Source: Glandiceps talaboti
Taxonomy: Eukaryota > Hemichordata > Enteropneusta > Spengelidae
NCBI RefSeq assembly: GCF_964340395.1
Contig: NC_135569.1
Span: 2,086,400 to 2,150,399 of the forward strand
Direction: 5' to 3'
DNA: 64,000 bases
Below the pieces are notes generated by a model that saw nothing but the letters and a program-made list of their open reading frames with translations, made no database searches and was not told the origin of the DNA. Each line of letters opens with the position of its first letter. The stretch's first letter is position 1. The position numbers and the translations under genes are program-made. Of the stretch, positions 1 through 12,800 are shown piece after piece.

Positions 1-699
1 TGTGTAGTGAATGTTCACATGTGAAAGTGTGTGTACATGTGTATGCAGTACATTTATTTTAACTTATACAAGTTGTTTTTGTTGCCTGTTAAGTTATCCC
101 ACAAACAATAAGTCACGTCATATCCATTTCATTTTCTTTCTCACACAATTTTACAAGTATGAGGTGTTGAACTAATCTCAACATCTCAGTTTTTCTTTCA
201 ACAGAGGCCATTTTATCCTAACAAGTTTTTCTTTGCATTTCAGTTTTGTTTTCTGACATAATCATTCACTAGATTGACCTCTGTTTGACCTCTAGATAAA
301 TACTACACTTTCCCATATCTTTCATTACATCCCTACTACAACAAGAATACAAATATTAGACATCCAACAATGGATCAAGTTTCTTTCACATCTGGTCTGA
401 CGTACAAACTCCCAGACAGCCCATCCTGACTTGTTGGATCTGTCCTCACTCAGCATGTCACAAATTTTTTCTCCTGATCAGTAGCATATTTTGTATCATG
501 ATAAACGGTTTGTTGAATAATACAAATTGTTCAAAATATTGACATTGATAATTCAATAATTAAAATAATAAAAGATAAATATTTGGCAACATATCGTATT
601 TCTTTCCAAGTTACACCAAACTGTGAACATCACAATCTTTTTTAATTAACAGACACAATTTCTACTCTGTCGAAAAATTGAAACTGATCAAAGTTGGCG

Positions 700-1130
700 T
701 GATACAGCTGGTTTCCTTTCATATTCCAAGATTATCATATTTTTAACACTCTTAGTTTTAATAATATATTATTGAAATAATGAAATTTGAGAAGTCTATC
801 CATACAGTAGGACCCTTCCTGCTGTTCATACGGATTACAATGTACATGGGATAAGGCAGTGTCGTACAGCTAGGATATTTTTTTTATAAATCATATTATG
901 GTTATCATATTTTTCAATGCCCTCTGAATAAAACATTCGTGTAATAAATGCAATTTGATCAGTCTAGCGATGAGGATTACATGGGATAATCCACCATGGT
1001 ACAGCTGCATTTTTTTTTTGAAATCATAATATGATTATAAGTTTTTTTAATACCCTTTGTTTAATAACACATTTTTATAATAATGCAATTTGACCAGTTT
1101 ATCCCAAAGGATTACATGGAATAATTCTGT
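700..1130. repeat. Degenerate tandem repeat, about 145-bp unit, 3 copies
   Basis: Three successive blocks share an ordered set of phrases: a 'tacagct' start, a T-run with 'atcatatt', an 'ataataaatgcaatttga' region, and a 'ggattacatggga' end. Spacing is about 140-150 bp. Copies have diverged by substitutions and small indels. Confidence 0.5.
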
Positions 1131-1446
1131 TTGTGCTGGACCGACTTTCTCTTTAGTTTTGCCGAATTTTTAATCCTTATCTCACCCGACACAGGTTTTT
1201 AAAGGAAAATTCCAGCCACATGTTACTGTACTCTAATTCTTAACATCGGTCAACTTTCATGTGAAAAAATATTATCACTATGTATATAATTTCTAGATAT
1301 AAATTGTTGTCCATTATTTTGCCATATTGCTCTGAAGAAAGTGCTCTTATAATACCATACCTATGATAGATGTTACTCAGAATGAGGCCTGGGGAACTTA
1401 CCAATGGACAAGACAAAGAGATTTGGGTAGCAATGATGTCATTTAA

Positions 1447-1822
1447 TAATAATAATAATAATAATAATGTTGATTTCTTATATAGCGCTTTCCCACTCCG
1501 TGCTCAAAGCGCTTTACAATTATTACCCCTGGCTCGGATCAGAATAGCACAACGGCCCTTTAGTCTTCCTCAACTCCCCGGGGAGCATACAATCCATTGC
1601 AGCCATTTAAGCGCATAGGATTAAAGCCTTCACATTGCAACCTACATCCTACCAGGTCCCCAGTTATACAGCTGGGTTGACTGAGGCACAGTCGTGGTTC
1701 AAATCTTGCCCAAGGACTTTAGCCACTCAGAAACAAACAGCAGGCAGCGACGCGGCTCGAACCTGCAACCTGTAGATTCCAAGCCGGTCACGCTAACCAT
1801 TCACCCATCATGACTCCCCGAC
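1447..1822 (-). mobile_element. tRNA-derived SINE, full-length copy 1
   Basis: Read on the minus strand, the head near 1800-1750 contains an A-box-like TGGTTAGCGTG and a B-box-like GGTTCGAGCC, the internal RNA polymerase III promoter of tRNA-type SINEs. The body follows, and the 3' end near 1500 reads AAAGCGCTATATAAG followed by an (ATT)n tail. Two more copies lie at 28,704 (head missing) and 38,403 (full length), which shows this is a dispersed family. Confidence 0.75.
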
Positions 1823-3894
1823 TCATTTCCTGCAAGATTTCCCATAATGCCTTGCAGAAATCCCCAAAATGGCAGAACACCTGAAAGTGCGATACTTAGG
1901 GCTTTTTTTTTTACAAGATTTCGAAGTTGAAAACTTACCACAGTGACATTTATCACACAAAATCATGCGTAATTTGATAGCAGTAATCACTATAAGTATA
2001 AGTGTACTAAAGGCAGAAATACATTTGACTGGAATTTTCATTTTAATTAATGTGTGCAAGTTACAATATTCATATATATTTTAAAGTTATAAATACTAAT
2101 TATAAATAAAATGCTATCATATGAAATATTTGGGCAAATAAATATAGTGAATACCTTTCCATTTTTTCATGAATGCAAAAATGAAGTCCTTTGAAAATGG
2201 ATGAGAGGAAAGCAAACAGTTACGCTCTCCTGCATCTCCTTTCAGCACCAGCAAAAAACCTACTTGATAGCAAGGTATTAGTATATCTGTCAATAAAGTC
2301 TGAGTTCGTAAATCTGTCTTGACCAGTGGTATTCAACACAGTCCTCTTCAAACTGCCTAAACAGGATTTTTTCCTAAATAGATGTCTAACACATTGACAG
2401 ATTTCAACAACTATTTCGTGGTAATACTACGTAACAAGCAATTGGTGGAAATCAGAATGTTGTAGGATAATGAAATCTAAAGTATAATGCAAGTATTTCC
2501 TTCATACAGTAACTCTCGTTACAATGCCAGACATACCACCAGCGTCTGTCTCTTCAGACTACCTTATACAGTACTCAGTCCAACCTCACAATTCCTCAAA
2601 CATGAAAAACATATAATTTATGTTGACCTACGGTATAACAATATGAGATATACCAGTACCAACCCTACTATGGAGGTTTCGGCCTATGGATTGGGACGTT
2701 ATGCACGGTACCCTTCTCATGTTCAATAACTGATAGCAAAGGTAGTGCCATACCACACTCTCTGGTAGTGTGTGTAGTGCAATAAAGATTGAATCGTAGT
2801 AACCATTGGTAGATATGTAATAATACATCAAATAATATTCAACAATTATATTTCCATAGACCATTCAATTATCCACACTATATACCTTACTACAAGATTC
2901 TTTGCTAATAATTTCTGTAAATGCATTAAAATTTAGATTGACTTACTTAAAGTTGAGTTGATTATTTTGAAAATGAAAATAAAAAGTACACAAAACCTTG
3001 ATTAAAGTAAAGTATTCTGATTTTTATAATGTCAATGTAGATGCATGCCTTTAATGACACTATAGGTAATTTTTTTTTTTTTTTACATCTATTATCACTT
3101 CATTTATTTTTACTTTTTTAACCAAGTGATTCTTTCAAATATGATTATCTATAAACACTAGTCAAAGAAGTATAAAAACTCAAATCTGAAAAAACTGAAT
3201 ATTTTTCCCCCCCTTTTTTTTCTTTTTTTTTTATTTATTGTCACCTAATGTTCAAAAAATTTACATATAGGTAATATTTTGGTGTTGCAAAGTTAATGGA
3301 GGGGGGGGGGGGGCTCCTGCACATTTTAGTATAGGTAAACCAAAACAAATGTATTGCAAAATAATAATAATAATAATTCCACTATCATGGTAAAGAATCA
3401 AGAAATTCTGGTTTGAATGGATGTCTACTATTGTTATTTAGGCAATTTTTTCCATTCTAATTAACCCTTTCAGGACTAGAAACTTTCCCGCCAAAATTTT
3501 TGAACAAAAATTCTTGTTTCTCTGTAATTTTTGGAAAAAGATCAACTTTATTTTAGACCAGAATTCAAGAAATATTACTTCCCAATGAAGTAATATTCTT
3601 AAATTTTATAAAAATGTTCTTACAATCAAGTTTCTATTTATTCCAATGTCGTCTCTAGGAATGAAAGGGTTAAGGTCATCAGAAACAAATAGCTCCAAGG
3701 GTGTTGTGCAAAACTGATATTAAAATCGATGCTGTTATTTTATGTAAAAGGTATTCCTTTAGTATTTAGTTCTACCTAGTAGTTTTGAAGTTTTAATTTT
3801 TTACCACAACTCAGAAATAATATTTGCATCACAAATTGTAGAATAATGAGTCATTTCAACCCGAGCAAAATATTGGTGTATACAGTGATGTAGA

Positions 3895-4272
3895 TAAGGC
3901 GTAAAAAAAAATTGTGTGGTTCCGATTACATTCAATTTTAGAATAGGTGGGGTAGGTAGATTTTTCATTTTATTTTACTATATTTTTTTTCATGTGTGAG
4001 TGTCTAGTTCAGGTTTTTCATTGTTTTCCAAATGGTCTCTGCATTGTTTATTTCTTCCTTTCAGATGTACAGCCATTACAGATTGGAAGAAGAGTTTTAT
4101 AGTGTCTTTTCAAGTTGATGTCAGTTTCCACCCACTGTTTCTTGCGAGACTTCATGATTTTCGTGATTTTATTATTATATTTCTTGAATATGTCAAAAAA
4201 AGTTTATGGTCGTTGTGAAAAACTGGGTGGGGTCGGGTAACCGGAACTAAACAACTTTTTTTATTTGGCCTA
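3895..4272 (+). mobile_element. MITE family A, copy 1
   Basis: This is a 375-bp non-coding element. Both ends carry related inverted sequences: TAAGGC..TAAAAAAATTGTGTGGTTCCG at the left and its partner (CCGGAACTAAACAACTTTTTTTATTTGGCC) at the right. The same interior, including ATGTACAGCCATTACAGAT, recurs at about 8621, 29228, 30450, 41046, 44125, 57435, 58584 and 63482 in both orientations. Terminal inverted repeats and lack of coding capacity fit a non-autonomous DNA transposon. The superfamily is unknown. Confidence 0.7.
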
Positions 4273-4704
4273 AAGACTGAAAGGCAGCCAGCAAAACAAC
4301 CAGCTATTCAGCAATTTCCTATTGGCTACTTTCTGAGGAATTTGTGTTTCAACCACGACATGTATATATCCACTGAATAGAGCATTGATATCCACAGTTG
4401 ATTACTTCTAGAATGTATGCAAAGCAGAGTTGTCATTGAATTGTAAATACATGTACATTTATTTTTGATGTGAGATTAAATAATTAGTTTTGAAACCCTT
4501 AATTGTTGTATTTAGTTTGTGTCCCCACTTCTCTTAACTTCTAAATGTTTTGGCCACCTGATTACAAAAACAACCAACCCTCTACAGAAAGGCCACCTTC
4601 TCTATAGTGGCCACATTTTGTTAGTCCCTTGGCTGACCACTATACACAGGTTTGACTGTAATTGTATATTCATTTAATTATCATTGATGAGTATAGCTCT
4701 TCTT

Positions 4705-6805
4705 CTACATAACAACACAGCCTTTCTCTTTTTTTGGTGGTGGAGATGGACTTCTAGCAGTTGATGAGGAATTTGTACCATGGGAAGAAGACCTGCTTGT
4801 GGGTACTGAATATGAAACTCCAGATGATCTAAGTGAACTGGTTGATCCCTGTGAAGTCGATGCAGGATAAGAACTGGTACTCCAAGATGGCTGTCCTGAA
4901 GATGATCCAGGTGTACTGGTATATCCATGGATACCAGTTGATCCCTGTGAAGTTGATGTAGGATAAGAACTGGTACTCCAAGATGGCTGTCCTGAAGATG
5001 ATCCAGGTGTACTGGTAGATCCATGGATACCGGTTGATCCCTGTGAAGTTGATGCAGGATAAGAACTGGTACTCCTGGATGACTGTCTTGACGTTCCAAG
5101 TGTACTACTAGATGTATCTATCTTGTATGTAATCAGGTACTCTGGATAGCATTGGTCACGCTCAAACACCACATAAATAGAAGGATTGGACTCATCATCT
5201 ACACAGGAATCATACAGGTCACTGTTCGGAATGTGACGGTTTATCTCTGGTGGTCTTGTATATGAACTCTTTCCCTGAGTATAACGACCAACTAGAACAT
5301 TGACAAGGAACATATACTTATATCCATCATCATCTCTGGTGCTGTAACTATCACTATACTTTGCATTAACTGCAAAGTATGACCCATTTCCATACACAGT
5401 ACCATTTGCTCCACTGACACGAAAATCAAAGTTCTGTTTACAGATCTTTGGTACAGAGTCTTTCTTTGTACCATGGAACAAATGCTTTTCATAGGTTGGT
5501 ATTTTCTTTGCTTTCATTTGATTCTTGGCCCTGAAAACAAATCATAAATCAAAATATTCTTTATCATACTAATATGACCATATCAATTATTGTTGCTGAC
5601 ATTTAATATGAATATCATATGATGTTTCCTGTCCCATATCAATTATGAAAAGTTAGATAAAAGATTGACAAACTACATTACACTGATTCAGAAACAGCAG
5701 GTTGATGTGATGAGCAGGTTCTGTGTTGAATATCAATGGAAATGCATTGAATTGTATATTTATTTTACATTTTCATATATATTCTCTTTGCATTCTTGAC
5801 CATGGGCATATGATAAGTCACCTGATATCTCATCTTCAATTGTCTGTATTCATCAATCATGCCATTTTGAAATGATTTACTTTCAGGGCCAAGAATCAAA
5901 TGAAGAAAACTTTAACTTCAATAAGAGAATTCCAACTATGAAAAGTCATAGTGATAGATCTTGGAGGGGACAAGATCTATACCCTAATCATAGATCTTGG
6001 AGGGGACAAGATCTACGCCCTAATCATAGATCTTGGAGGGGACAAGATCTACGCCCTAATCATAGATCTTGGAGGGGACAAGATCTACGCCCTAATAATA
6101 GATCTTGGAGGGGACAAGATCTATGCCCTAATAATAGATCTTGGAGGGAACAAGATCTATACCCTAATCATAGATCTTGGAGGGGACAAGATCTATGCCC
6201 TAATGATAGATCTTGGAGGGGACAAGATCTATGCCCTAATCGTAGATCTTGGAGGGAACAAGATCTACGCCCTAATCATAGATCTTGGAGGGGACAAGAT
6301 ATATGCCCTAATGAAATCAATGCCTGGACCACATAACTGACAAAGACTGAAGTGTGTAGTCAATAATTTGGTACTTCAGTCAAACATTTCAGGTAACAAT
6401 TTTCAAGTTTGTGTTGGATCAAAAGTTTAATGCAACACAAATATTTTCATAATAGTTGATATTAGTCGTCATTCCTGGTACAGTTATAATAGAAAACTTG
6501 TTGGTACTCTGTATTTTCACAACTAAGTGAACATTTGGTTATGATATGATGTGGTAGATGAAAGAGAAGAATAATGATTTCCTTACATTTCATATTTCTG
6601 CCACCATTCAGGATTCTGCACTCGTTCAATGTGAACAATTTTTGATTTCAAAGTTGGCATTGTTTCTCTGAAGCGTCTCATTACAAATCTATAGTCTTCT
6701 GATGACGTATTCAATCGTAATTTGATAAATTTCTCATTTCTAGGTATAGCAGCCCACTTGGATGGTAGCTGACCTGTTCTCCGTGATTGTGGATTTAGTT
6801 TTGCA
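4705..6805 (-). CDS. PARP gene coding exons 4-5: ART catalytic domain and prenylation tail
   Basis: Exons 6587-6805 and 4705-5530. The domain opens with IERVQNPEWWQKYEM and has LFHGT (His of the triad, 2419), YGNGSYFA (Tyr, 2451) and NPSIYVVFE (Ile in place of the poly-ADP-ribosylating Glu, 2518), then YPEYLITY. The HYI pattern is that of active mono-ARTs such as PARP12; vertebrate ZAP has lost the His. After residue 2536 comes a 138-residue Ser/Thr/Gly/Pro tail with 32-residue repeats and the end PPPKKEKGCVVM, a basic stretch plus a CaaX box. Stop TAG is at 4705-4707. Confidence 0.88.
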
Positions 6806-9800
6806 CTGTTGATCATAAAATATTGAAATTATGACTTGTTAGAATTTGAAACAGATAACATTACAGGTGGCAATATTATCACACAACAAAATTCCACTCT
6901 TAACAATGTAAATTACTGTTGATCACTGGTTGGAACAAAGTGTCAATCAACTTGGGTATGCTTGTTGATTGGTTGGACAAACTGTCAATCATTTGGTCAT
7001 CCTTGATTGACACTTGAGCATGCTTGTTGATTGGTTGGACAAGGTGTAAATCATTTGGTCATCCTTATTGATATGTTAGATAATATTCGTGACCTAGCAA
7101 CTTGTAGTGACAATGTCCCCTTAGGTCACAAGTATTTTTCCTTGGCTGAACGAAAAAAAAAAATTGGGGAATAACATCTAAATATGCACCTACATGTATG
7201 CATAGGAAGTCATTACATCATGGTGTAGTACAAGAAATCAAATGACTGTTAATTCTATCACCTATAGTACTGTATGCGTAGTTTGCAGACAGAAGTCATG
7301 ATGTCTACCGAGGAATTAAATTATTGTTATATTCATTTTCCTAGGTGGTATAATTCTAAATCAGATAACATCAGTTTCATAATGTTAATGGGGTACATTA
7401 CCTTGCAATATTTGTTTTGACTTCATCTCTAGAGACAAACACAGGTCTCCGTCTAACCTTTCTTGGTGTAAATGTTTCAAGGTTGGTTTGTGTCATGTTA
7501 GAGAAACTCAACTGATAATTGAAATTGCCTGCTCTGAAGGAATACCGTGAACTCTTATCCAAGTATGCAGACTCTATACTATAATTGTTGGCTTCACCAG
7601 GCACCTGTAAATAGACGAGACGTGAATACAACACATTCTAGGCATAAAGACAAAAGATTGTACAGTTTCAACACTAGGAGTGCTATTCAGAAGCAAAGAC
7701 GTGAAGGCAACAATAACTAACTGGAGTATTGTATTTGTAGCTGTCTTTGGAAAATCAATATTTCCAAATGTTTCAATGCTAACATTGATCATGTCTCAGC
7801 CATGCTGTATAGTTTTACTTATTTGTTTGAATTGATGTTACATCATAGACCAAGTATGTGTTTTTAAATCAATGAATTGCAACAACAACAAAAATTAAAA
7901 ATATGCAAAAGGATTATAACAGTTTTTGTACATACAGGCACAGTCTATGGTACAGGAAGTGATTTTTATCTGCACATCATAACTATTCATCCAAACAACA
8001 TCAATACCTTATACCACTGGGTCAAGAAATGATCATTCTCTATATTTGAATCAATTTTATGTAACACTAGATGAAGTTAACAGTCTTTGACATAATGTTA
8101 GAAGAAAAGGGGTGGGGTGGGGGGTTTGGGGGGGTTTATATCTGTGTATCATAACTTACCAAACTACTGCCATAGGGCTCCCACATGCTATGCACATTCT
8201 TAAAATACCACACCCACTGCGTTAATAAATCCTCTGCGTTTGAAACACTCACGACACTAGATGAAGTTGACAGTCTATGTATTCGACAAGTTTGGGATAC
8301 TGTTCCAGATTTATAACTCAGCTCAGCAGTCATTGAATCAAAATTGATGTCCACAGATTCTATATCGGTAGGTTTATTATGAAATCTAGAGTAGAAGATA
8401 AAAAAGAATAAAAGTAACTCTTAAACTGGATATTGTTTTCAAAGCTTTCAAAGTTTGTGTATATATTTTTCTCTTCTGGTGGAATAAATTTCAATTCAAT
8501 TCAATTCAATTCAAGCTAACAATGACATGGATGATGACTTACATAAACTATTAGTATGTAAAGTGTGCTATTTGTGCCATGGTATCAGCTACCACACAAC
8601 TACTGGTTTAGAACCCTGATAAGGCCTAAAAAAATATAATTGTTTGGTTCCGGTTACCCATTCCCACCTGTCGACCTTAAACTTTTTTTTACATATTCAA
8701 GAAAAAATTCATAAAATCGCAAAAATTGTGAAGTGAGAAATAGTGGATGCGGAAACTGACATCATTTTAAAAAGACAAAATAAAACGGTTCTTCCAATCT
8801 ATAATGGCTGTACATCTGTGATATGAAGAAATAAATAACACAGAGACCAATTGGAAAACAATGGAAAACCTGAACTAGACACTCACACATGAAAAAATAT
8901 ATAATAAAATAAAATAAAAAAACTACCTACCCCACCTATTCTAAAATTGAGCGTAATCGGAACCACACAATTTTTTTTATTAGGTCTAAAGCTGAACAAC
9001 ACAACATATCTTACACTGGTTTAGAAGTCTGATAGGGCTGAAGAACAACACGATGTACTTTACATGCATTACATGTATGCCTAGGCTAGCCAATTGTTAA
9101 CAATGTGCAAAATTCAATTTGAATTGAATCAGCCATTTCAGCAAAACTGATGAAACAGATACTGACAGACAAACAGACAGACAGACAGACATCATAACCT
9201 TCTCGTTAAAACAGGGTCATCAATTAACATAATTAACATTAACTTTTCTTTTTTTTAAATTCCAAACCATATTTTAAAAACTTTAAGTTACAGGTAAGAA
9301 AGCATAAACTGAAACTGTTTTTTCCCCCCAAAAAAGATAGTTTGTCAATTATATATTTCAGGGACAAGCATATTAATGGAAGATGCAAGTCTCGGTGGAC
9401 TTTTCATAAGTTGATTTACTTTATAACTTTCACACTGCCTTTCTTTTTACCTTTCTTCTAATACTCAATAAATTTAACTTACTCTGCTGTAACAGACTTG
9501 CTGGAAGTTGATTCATCACAAAATGCCTTTTCTATCACTTCATTGACATCCAGGCGGAAGATGAGTTGTTCTTGAAGACTTAGAATCCACTGGTATGGTA
9601 GGATACAGTGATGATGCTGACATTGTAAGCCCTGTGTACACTTTCCTAGTATGTTGTCTATACATATAGGTGTTGTGAGATCATCAAGAATATTCACATC
9701 TAACTTCAGTTTTGGCTTTTCTGTAGCTGTGATGTTATCTTTGTTGATATTTCTACCACTTTGATCTAAACCTGAAGCACTAGCAACATCATCTTGTACA

Positions 9801-12800
9801 GTTTTTCTTCTGTCTCTCCGATTGGTATTACCACACACTGTATGTCTTGCCTGTCTGAATTCTTTCTCTTCCATTTTAACCAAGACAGTCTTGAATATAA
9901 CTTGTTCCATTGACTCCCTAAGATGTCCTAGGCTGTACTTCTCCAAAATCTGCTTGGTGTGTTGTGAGTTGAGATCATGACACAGCTTGCAGCTCTCATC
10001 ATCAGCTGTTATCTTACAGTGTCTTGTATCATTAATTATGCGTCCTTTACAGAGATGTAAGTCCATACAGTTCTCTCCCTTGGTACAACTATCACTTTGG
10101 TAGTCGTTACACACAAACGGTACAGATAATCTCATCACTGTTAATACTTCATCACTACTCAGATCTTCCCACTGTAAGCACTTCAGGATATTTTGTGTCA
10201 CAGGCTCATCAAGAGAGTGTTTAAATGTACATCTGTCTCCAAATCTACAAAAACCAGCTACAAACTGTTTACAGATGTGGACATTTTTGCAGGTAAGTTT
10301 GGTACAACCCCTTCTTGAATTATAGTCGAAACACATTCGTGCTCTGTTTTCACAAAGAGAGACATCTATTATCTGCCCATCACTATTTTTAGTTGCTGGG
10401 AATTTCTTCTTATGTTTTGTCAACCACTGCTCAACGTCTACACCAGCAGGAAATAAATCTTTGTGCTGGTTTAATTGATCAATAGTTGCTGTACCATTGT
10501 AGTTCTTCAATAGCAGTTGAAAGACATCTGATGCTGAAGGTTCAGGTACAAGTGGAGATATACTTCGGGTACAAGATTCATCCCTTTCTCTGTTTTGAAG
10601 AGGTTGTATCTTGCTAGTTTCTTTATCTCTTCTGTGTCTTCCACGTCCATGGCTAGTAGATGACCTATCACTCCTCCCTCGCCTGCGTCTACTGTCAAAA
10701 CGGTGTTCAGAGTGTTCTCCAAATGTTGATGACAGATTGGAAGATTCAGAACATATCGACAGGTGTTCATCATCATCATCATCATCATCATCACCACCAC
10801 CACAGGCACCATCATAACCAAGGTGTGTTGTATTGGTATATAGAAGATTCAGATCTCGTCCTTCCTTTCTTGTCCTTTTAGCACCATTGTCAAAATTAAA
10901 ATTCAGCATTGCAACATCAAGGTTCAGCGTTTCCACTGTGTCATCTAGAATAATTGTATCAAGGACAAACATGATGACGTCATCATAAACACCAAAATAC
11001 TCGCAGACTTTCTGGTTATGTGGCTCTTTAATGCTATGGGATAAATCACATGGTATTGGATATTTGCATACTCCTTGCAAATAATTTTGACATAGATGTA
11101 GTTTCTGACAAGAGTCTTGTACATTGCGGCAGCTTTTCCTGTTGTAATCGCCACAAATGTTGGGCAAAGAATTCCTCACAATTTGTATCAATTCCCGTTC
11201 GGTGTAACCTCTTAGTTGCAGCATAGTTAATACATGTTTGTTTTCTTCTGAATAAAACATATGAGATTTTATACAATATCCTCTGCACATATCACTTATG
11301 AATTCTCTACAAATGTGTAAACGGTTGCAGACAGGTCTATCCTGACAATATCTCTCTTTCTGATAGTAATGACACAGCTTTACACCACTACATCGACGGG
11401 TCATCTGGTTGGAGATTCTTTCATTGGATTCATTCAAAATGCCTCTCCTTGGGGTTCGCAATTCATGTTTGGGGTATAACTCATCTGGTTTGTTGAGTTT
11501 TGATCTGTCATCATTTCTTTTCTTCTGTCCTCTTGTTCTGTTTCTTGATCTCCTTGTTCTCCTGCCTCGTCCTGCAAAATCTGAGGAAGAACTGACATTG
11601 GATACTTCTGAAGTGACAGAGGAATTGTCATCTTCACTCTGGTCCAGATCTTCACTCAATTTAGGGATGGAGGGACCATAAACACTGATTCCACCTGTAG
11701 CTAAATCAGACCTATTAAAAATGACTGTCTTTACACTTCTCTCTTTGTCTTCATATTCTTCCAGACCCATTCCTGGTTTTCCAGACATATCCAAATCATC
11801 ATTTTTTTCCCATAGCTTTTCCAGGACACCATCCAAAATGAATGTATCCAGCACATACTCAATCTTTGGAAGAAATATGAAAATGTTATGAGAATCACAT
11901 ACAGCTTTGTTATGTGTAGTATCAACTTGATGAGACAGCTGCAGGCTGCAGAAGACAGATTTGCAGGTACCCTTGACAAAATTTTGACAAAGGTGAAGAT
12001 ATGGACAAGAGTTGTTGTGACATCGATTCCGGTTGTAATTCCCACACACCCTGGGAAGGGACTCCTTGATTTTGGTAAGCACTTGATCTTCAGAGTAACT
12101 AGAAAGGGATAATCTCGCCAGAACTTTGTAGTTGTCCTTAAATTTGACAGTGTGTGATTTTCCACAATCACTGGAATTCTTACAAACACCACTGAGGTAT
12201 TCTCTACAGAGATGTAGTCTTCTACAGTTTGGAGCTTCTGTACAACACTTTTTTCTTTGATAGAAATGACAAAGATGTACATGTGTATCTGTGGAGTGAG
12301 CTATTTGGCCAATCATACTGTTTGGCATAATTGGTCTTGGAGCCATGTGGCCAATCATACTGTTTGGCATAATTGGTCTTGGAGCCATGTGGCCAATCAT
12401 ATTGTTTGGCATAATTGGTCTTGGAGCCATGTGGCCAATCATATTGTTTGGCATAAGTGGTCTTGGAGCCATGTGGCCAATCATACTGTTTGGCATAATT
12501 GGTCTTGGAGCCATGTGGCCAATCATACTGTTTGGCATAAGTGGTCTTGTCGATGCAACCTTCTTGATACCACTTTTTCTGTTTGCATCTCCAAAACTGC
12601 TTACTACATCACTGCCTGCTCTTGTGTCTTCTGACTTATTTGCAGGGTGTCCAATTTGGCGCTGATCTGGATCATCCTCACTAAGTAGGATTGTGCTCAA
12701 TATGAACTCAATATTCATCTTGAATATATTCATCTTGCATTTTTTGAAAACACTCCTGTTGTGTGGATTCTTGAGTTGATGAAAACGCTGACACATTTGA

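Larger units (their letters stand above)
1..4704. other. Intergenic region without recognised genes
   Basis: No reading frame here resembles a known protein and the short open frames lack coding character. The stretch holds a degenerate tandem repeat (about 700-1130), a tRNA-type SINE (1447-1822) and a MITE (3895-4272), listed separately. The rest is AT-rich unique-looking sequence with homopolymer runs, for example poly-T near 3068 and poly-G near 3300. The 3' UTR of the minus-strand PARP gene probably occupies the part just below 4705. Confidence 0.6.

Noticed and set aside
5951-6320. CRISPR-like direct repeat array
   Set aside because: The units are contiguous with no variable spacers, and the DNA is clearly animal.
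5872-6340. Plus-strand open frames of 154 and 129 codons with 12-residue repeats
   Set aside because: They are generated by a 36-bp minisatellite with no stops in two frames, inside an intron of the opposite-strand PARP gene. No start or splice context supports a gene.
10660-10881. Poly-His plus-strand frame
   Set aside because: Antisense shadow of an Asp-rich stretch in the PARP exon.
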